The translations under genes were made by a program, and so were the position numbers. The notes beneath the pieces were generated by a model. It was not told the origin of the DNA. It saw only the letters and a program-made list of their open reading frames with translations, and searched no databases. A DNA stretch of 64,000 nt, taken from the NCBI RefSeq assembly GCF_001298735.1, contig NZ_CYSP01000005.1:186001-250000 (forward strand). The letters run 5' to 3'. Below are positions 60,739-64,000 of the stretch, piece by piece. Origin of the DNA: Propionispora sp. 2/2-37. GTDB lineage: Bacteria > Bacillota > Negativicutes > Propionisporales > Propionisporaceae. How positions within the stretch are numbered: the first letter of the stretch is position 1; every line of letters starts with the position of its first letter.

Positions 60739-62318
60739 ATTACCTTTCTCAACTAACCGAAGATGAATTACGCTATATTTGCTTAGTTGTGCCTTATCAG
60801 GACACGATAGCTTATTTTTCAAAAAAACCAAAGGAGTTTGCAAAAATTCGTCCGGGATTTCGAGTTAAGACGATTTCAAAAGATGTGGCAAGTGAACTGC
60901 TCTTCGATTTTAGCAGCAAACCCTTTATTTCATATTTCATTGAGAAACATATTAGTGATTGGCTTTCTCAGATAAAAGACCACTATAATAATAGAATTAA
61001 AGATGGTGACACAAAAGATGTTGCTTTCTTAAACACATTACCATCCAGTTTTTTCTCCGAGAACGTTGGTCTGTACTTCAAACTTATCAATGAAGAATAT
61101 TCTGAAGAATACATATCGTTAATGAGTGCGGCTATAAAATCTATCAAAGAAGTAACTGACGAACAAGACAGATTAAGTAAAGAATTGAAAGCTAAGGATT
61201 CTGATATTAGGAATCTCCATACTGAACTCAATTCGGCAAAATTAGATTTGGACAGAACTAAAGCTAAGCTAAATATGCGGTTATCGGAGATTGACGCTCT
61301 CAAAATCAAACTTACTGACCTTGAAGGACTTAGGATTGCCGCTACGAAGGATAAGCAAAAAATCGAGTCTCTCGAAAATGAAATAATAACTTATGAGAAG
61401 GCAATTAAAGGGCTAAGAATAGAGTTGGACGAAACCAAAGGCAGCTGTAACCAACTCGAAGAACAAATACGGGAGGAGTTAGAAAGACAGCAAACTGCCA
61501 AATTAAATGAACAGCAATCAATAAAGGCACCGAAATGCCCTAGCGATATTGAAGAGTTCAAAGAATATCTGGGTTACAATCTTAAAAGTATCGGTGCGTC
61601 TGATGTCGCATATTATGCTCTATTGAACGCGCATTTAAGTAAAATCCTCTTTCAGGGTGTTCCTATACTTATTAATCGCTTAACAGGCATCAATGTTATG
61701 AATTGTGTTGCAAACACACTAATTGGACAAATAACGGTTAAAACACTTGTTTTTAACAAGGATATTTCGAATGAAGAAGTTAGCCGGTTCTTATCTTTGG
61801 GTGGGCGTATTGTTTGTTTGGATAACTTTCTTGGGAATTTCAACGAAACAGAATTGCTGCCTTTGTTTGAAAAACATAAAGATAAAATCATCTTTTTGAC
61901 CGTTGCTTATGATAGAACAATCCATTACATATCAAAGGAGTTTTTGTGTTATTGCTATTATTTCAATGTCAATCGAATCAAGGCGTTAACCGTTAACGCA
62001 GTTTTAACCGAAGACCCGTCAACGATTGTGGAAGTCGATTTTGAGCCTCAGTGGTCAAGCGAAGAAAATTGGCATTCTAATTTATTAAGAGAAGTGTTGC
62101 GAGAATTAGACTTCCCTCAAAGCCTGGTTGAGCAAAAATGCGCTGCAGTATTTGACGAACAAGATTTATGCCGATTGCTTGCATTTGATGTTTTGCCATA
62201 CTGTGCGGACGTATTGCAGATTGCCCCATATAATACATCCGAGCGGTTACTCAAATATGCCGGAGATACCGGAAGATGCAAATACAAAAAACTGTTTATG
62301 GAGTGGTTTGCGCTATGA
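60735..62318 (+). CDS. Coiled-coil protein with degenerate ATPase-like C-terminus
   Basis: 527 residues. Residues about 135-255 form a long heptad coiled coil (KELKAKDSDIRNLHTELNSA, KIESLENEIITYEKAIKGLR). The C-terminal half begins with a P-loop-like GVPILINRLTG that lacks the Lys-Ser/Thr of Walker A. It continues with GGRIVCLDNFLGNF, a Walker-B-like strand and Asp-Asn, and KIIFLTVAYDRTIHYI, like sensor 1. I read this as an AAA+-like fold that may have lost ATP binding. It overlaps the preceding gene by ATGA and the next one likewise. I do not recognise a named family. Confidence 0.6.
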   Translation: MNYLSQLTEDELRYICLVVPYQDTIAYFSKKPKEFAKIRPGFRVKTISKDVASELLFDFSSKPFISYFIEKHISDWLSQIKDHYNNRIKDGDTKDVAFLNTLPSSFFSENVGLYFKLINEEYSEEYISLMSAAIKSIKEVTDEQDRLSKELKAKDSDIRNLHTELNSAKLDLDRTKAKLNMRLSEIDALKIKLTDLEGLRIAATKDKQKIESLENEIITYEKAIKGLRIELDETKGSCNQLEEQIREELERQQTAKLNEQQSIKAPKCPSDIEEFKEYLGYNLKSIGASDVAYYALLNAHLSKILFQGVPILINRLTGINVMNCVANTLIGQITVKTLVFNKDISNEEVSRFLSLGGRIVCLDNFLGNFNETELLPLFEKHKDKIIFLTVAYDRTIHYISKEFLCYCYYFNVNRIKALTVNAVLTEDPSTIVEVDFEPQWSSEENWHSNLLREVLRELDFPQSLVEQKCAAVFDEQDLCRLLAFDVLPYCADVLQIAPYNTSERLLKYAGDTGRCKYKKLFMEWFAL

Positions 62319-63334
62319 ATGAGTTCTTAACTGCTATGTCAACTGATATGGGCATTAGCCGTTATCAGAACGAATCTGATGACTCATTCATCTTCAGACT
62401 TTGTTATTCGGCATTAGGGCAGTGGTGCCTCCGAACAGCTCAGAATTTGTCAGGTGGAATCGTAGGGACAACCAAACACAATCAGACAATCGTGTTAAAT
62501 GAATTGCTACAGCGCTATTCAGAACTATTTCCCAGCGTTGCTAATAGATTTATTAGCGCCAATAATCAGCAGGCGAACCTAGCTGTTCACATACGGCGGG
62601 TATACGAAGAAACGGGCTATCTTTTAACTGATGATAATAATCGGAATCGTTTAGCTAATTTCGGGCGAAGCATTACAATCGGAGATACATCTCTGTTTTT
62701 TGGTGTTCCCAATATGGCTTTTACCGTGAATGGGCTTGGCGTATTTTCAACTCCCACATTATACAAGTTTACTGCACGAGAGTTTTTAATTAGAGACACC
62801 TTAACATACGAAGAATACTTTCAATCACAATTTGACATTATAGATTTTTATGAAAGAGACATAAACATTGATGAACTGGAATTTTTCAATCCTCTATCGA
62901 ATAATGTTCCTTCATTATCTTGGTCAAAGAAAATGGAGACAGATTGTTCAATGGCCCGAAAAAGTGAGATGGGTCCGTTTTACAGAGTGATGCGTGAATC
63001 TGATACCTTACTGTTGTTCGCTGAAGAACCTATAGGACCACAAAACGATAGCTTAATATCTTATGAATACAGAAGGTTATATTATGCGCTCAAAGCGCAC
63101 TATGGTAATCCCTTGAAGGCAAAAGTTGTAAAGAAGGATAGCAAATACTCTGAAATAAAAATTGACGGGCATTTACCAAACCGAGAATACTATTATTTGC
63201 TGCTTTTGTCTTGGCCAGTAAATCACGCTATTGACAAAGTTAACTTTTTAGTCAAAAATTGCTTTGTTGCAGAAGTAACAGCTACCCTAAGAAATATTGG
63301 CATTGACGTTAAAGGAGGAAATGCAAATGCGTAA
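62315..63334 (+). CDS. Unrecognised protein of the putative defence operon
   Basis: 339 residues from the ATG at 62315, overlapping the preceding stop (ATGA). The frame opens earlier, at 62276, but coupling favours 62315. Composition is mixed alpha/beta. Segments include FRLCYSALGQWCLRTAQNLS, AVHIRRVYEETGYLLTDDNN, RLANFGRSITIGDTSLFFGV and YEYRRLYYALKAHYGNPLKA. None fits a family I know. AAAGGAGG inside its last codons (63311-63318) serves the helicase gene, which overlaps it by 8 bases. Likely a structural or sensor part of the same complex. Confidence 0.6.
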   Translation: MNEFLTAMSTDMGISRYQNESDDSFIFRLCYSALGQWCLRTAQNLSGGIVGTTKHNQTIVLNELLQRYSELFPSVANRFISANNQQANLAVHIRRVYEETGYLLTDDNNRNRLANFGRSITIGDTSLFFGVPNMAFTVNGLGVFSTPTLYKFTAREFLIRDTLTYEEYFQSQFDIIDFYERDINIDELEFFNPLSNNVPSLSWSKKMETDCSMARKSEMGPFYRVMRESDTLLLFAEEPIGPQNDSLISYEYRRLYYALKAHYGNPLKAKVVKKDSKYSEIKIDGHLPNREYYYLLLLSWPVNHAIDKVNFLVKNCFVAEVTATLRNIGIDVKGGNANA

Positions 63335-64000
63335 CTTAAACGGAGTTCAACAATACTATCAGGCAATCCGTGATAGATTGAAGAACTACATAAAATCGGA
63401 TTACTTAGCCAATAGTGAAACCTTACTCCTTTATGTCGATGACATCCTGGGAGAACGTTGCTCTGAGTATACCAATATTGCCCGCGAGCCTTACATTGAA
63501 ACTTCGGCGTCCTATAAAAAAATATCCGATGGAATTAAAAACTCGCAGCACATTGAACAGAGCATAAAAGAATCGTTATTGAAGCTTGTTCAAGAGAAAC
63601 TCGGCATATTTTCCGATCCGTTTGAACACCAAGTTAAATCGCTGGAGTATTTTTTATCTGGGAGAGATTTGTTTGTTTCCACTGGTACTGGTTCTGGTAA
63701 AACAGAATGCTTTCTTTGGCCAATTATAGCCAAGTGCTTTGATGAGGCTAAAAACCGTCCTACTGATTTCAAAAACGAGGCGGTGCGAACCCTAATCATT
63801 TATCCTATGAACGCCCTTGTGTCTGACCAACTCGCCAGATTCAGAAAAATCATTGGAAGCGATAATTTTCGAGAAATTTTCACGACGGATACACACGCTA
63901 CGCGCATTCCGCATTTCGGAATGTATACTGGAAGAACGCCTTATTCTGGCGACGCAAAACCAGCTAGCAGCCGTGAATTGGCGAATACATTCCGCGAAAA
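63327..64000 (+). CDS. DEAD/DEAH superfamily 2 helicase, 3' end outside window
   Basis: From the ATG at 63327 (AAAGGAGG at 63311) the frame stays open for 224 codons to the window edge. N-terminal about 90 residues are a conserved-looking domain (NIAREPYIETSASYKK). The Q-motif-like FSDPFEHQVKSLEYFLSGRD leads to Walker A TGTGSGKT at residues 119-126 and motif Ia-like LIIYPMNALVSDQLARFRKI. This style is seen in large DUF1998-type helicases of the DISARM and Druantia systems. Whether a DUF1998 domain or a nuclease follows cannot be seen here. Confidence 0.85.
   Translation, partial: MRNLNGVQQYYQAIRDRLKNYIKSDYLANSETLLLYVDDILGERCSEYTNIAREPYIETSASYKKISDGIKNSQHIEQSIKESLLKLVQEKLGIFSDPFEHQVKSLEYFLSGRDLFVSTGTGSGKTECFLWPIIAKCFDEAKNRPTDFKNEAVRTLIIYPMNALVSDQLARFRKIIGSDNFREIFTTDTHATRIPHFGMYTGRTPYSGDAKPASSRELANTFRE

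Noticed and set aside
59308..64000. Direct assignment to DISARM or Druantia
   Set aside because: Only the helicase style matches; the methylase, DUF1998 partner, PLD gene and DruA-H type proteins are not visible.

Overview
The window looks like chromosome from a diderm, anaerobic, flagellated Firmicute, most likely a Negativicutes/Sporomusaceae relative of Sporomusa, Pelosinus or Propionispora. Strong AGGAGG ribosome sites, PRD/PTS and PucR regulators and Firmicutes-type RsgA and flagellar genes sit beside outer-membrane functions: a TonB-dependent receptor, LPP20-like exported proteins and the remains of an RND efflux operon. The genus is inferred, not proven. I saw no rRNA, tRNA, CRISPR array or intact insertion sequence.

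Layout. 0-4.2 kb: two LPP20/FlgT_N-like exported proteins, a 65-residue Cys/His-rich protein, a TetR gene followed by the stump of a deleted RND efflux operon, and a MATE exporter. 4.3-10.2 kb (minus strand): a metal/Fe-S cofactor gene set (Mrp-type ATPase fused to a NifX-like domain, a free NifX-like protein, two MinD ATPases with ferredoxin inserts, a DUF5320 protein, a NifU/IscU-like scaffold, a DUF134 regulator and a possible BMC-fold protein). Its four units share an inverted repeat, TGAA-N6-TTCATAA, which I propose is the DUF134 operator. 10.2-14.9 kb: gene debris, a methyltransferase, and a two-component system between a DUF2680 secreted protein and a SHOCT membrane protein. 15.5-26 kb: late flagellar genes flgD, flgE, two tandem flgK, flgL, fliD and a FlgN/FliT-like chaperone, with convergent flagellin. 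26.3-34.9 kb: an orphan degenerate response regulator, nitroreductase, a frameshifted membrane protein, RsgA, UspA, a MarR/MFS pair, a threonine-aldolase-like enzyme and a metallophosphatase.

35.2-41 kb: a PTS operon in which the PRD regulator carries the only EIIA domain, with ascorbate-type IIB and IIC, a TPR protein, a class II aldolase and a P-loop kinase. 41.1-47.5 kb: ethanolamine catabolism (eutBC divergent from a frameshifted AraC regulator, a permease and eutA), with no shell-protein operon alongside. 47.8-51.9 kb: PucR regulator with codA and codB (cytosine use). 52-57.4 kb: a cobalamin riboswitch followed by btuB, btuF, btuC and btuD. B12 uptake fits the AdoCbl-dependent EutBC nearby.

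57.4-64 kb is more AT-rich and accessory. A VOC protein and a macro-domain protein each follow one copy of an 86-bp promoter-bearing repeat. They precede a tightly overlapping four-gene operon: a CoiA-like Cys/His protein, a coiled-coil protein with a degenerate ATPase-like C-terminus, an unrecognised protein, and a superfamily 2 helicase cut by the window edge. This has the look of an anti-phage defence system that I cannot assign to a named type, and it is the best candidate for an undescribed system here.
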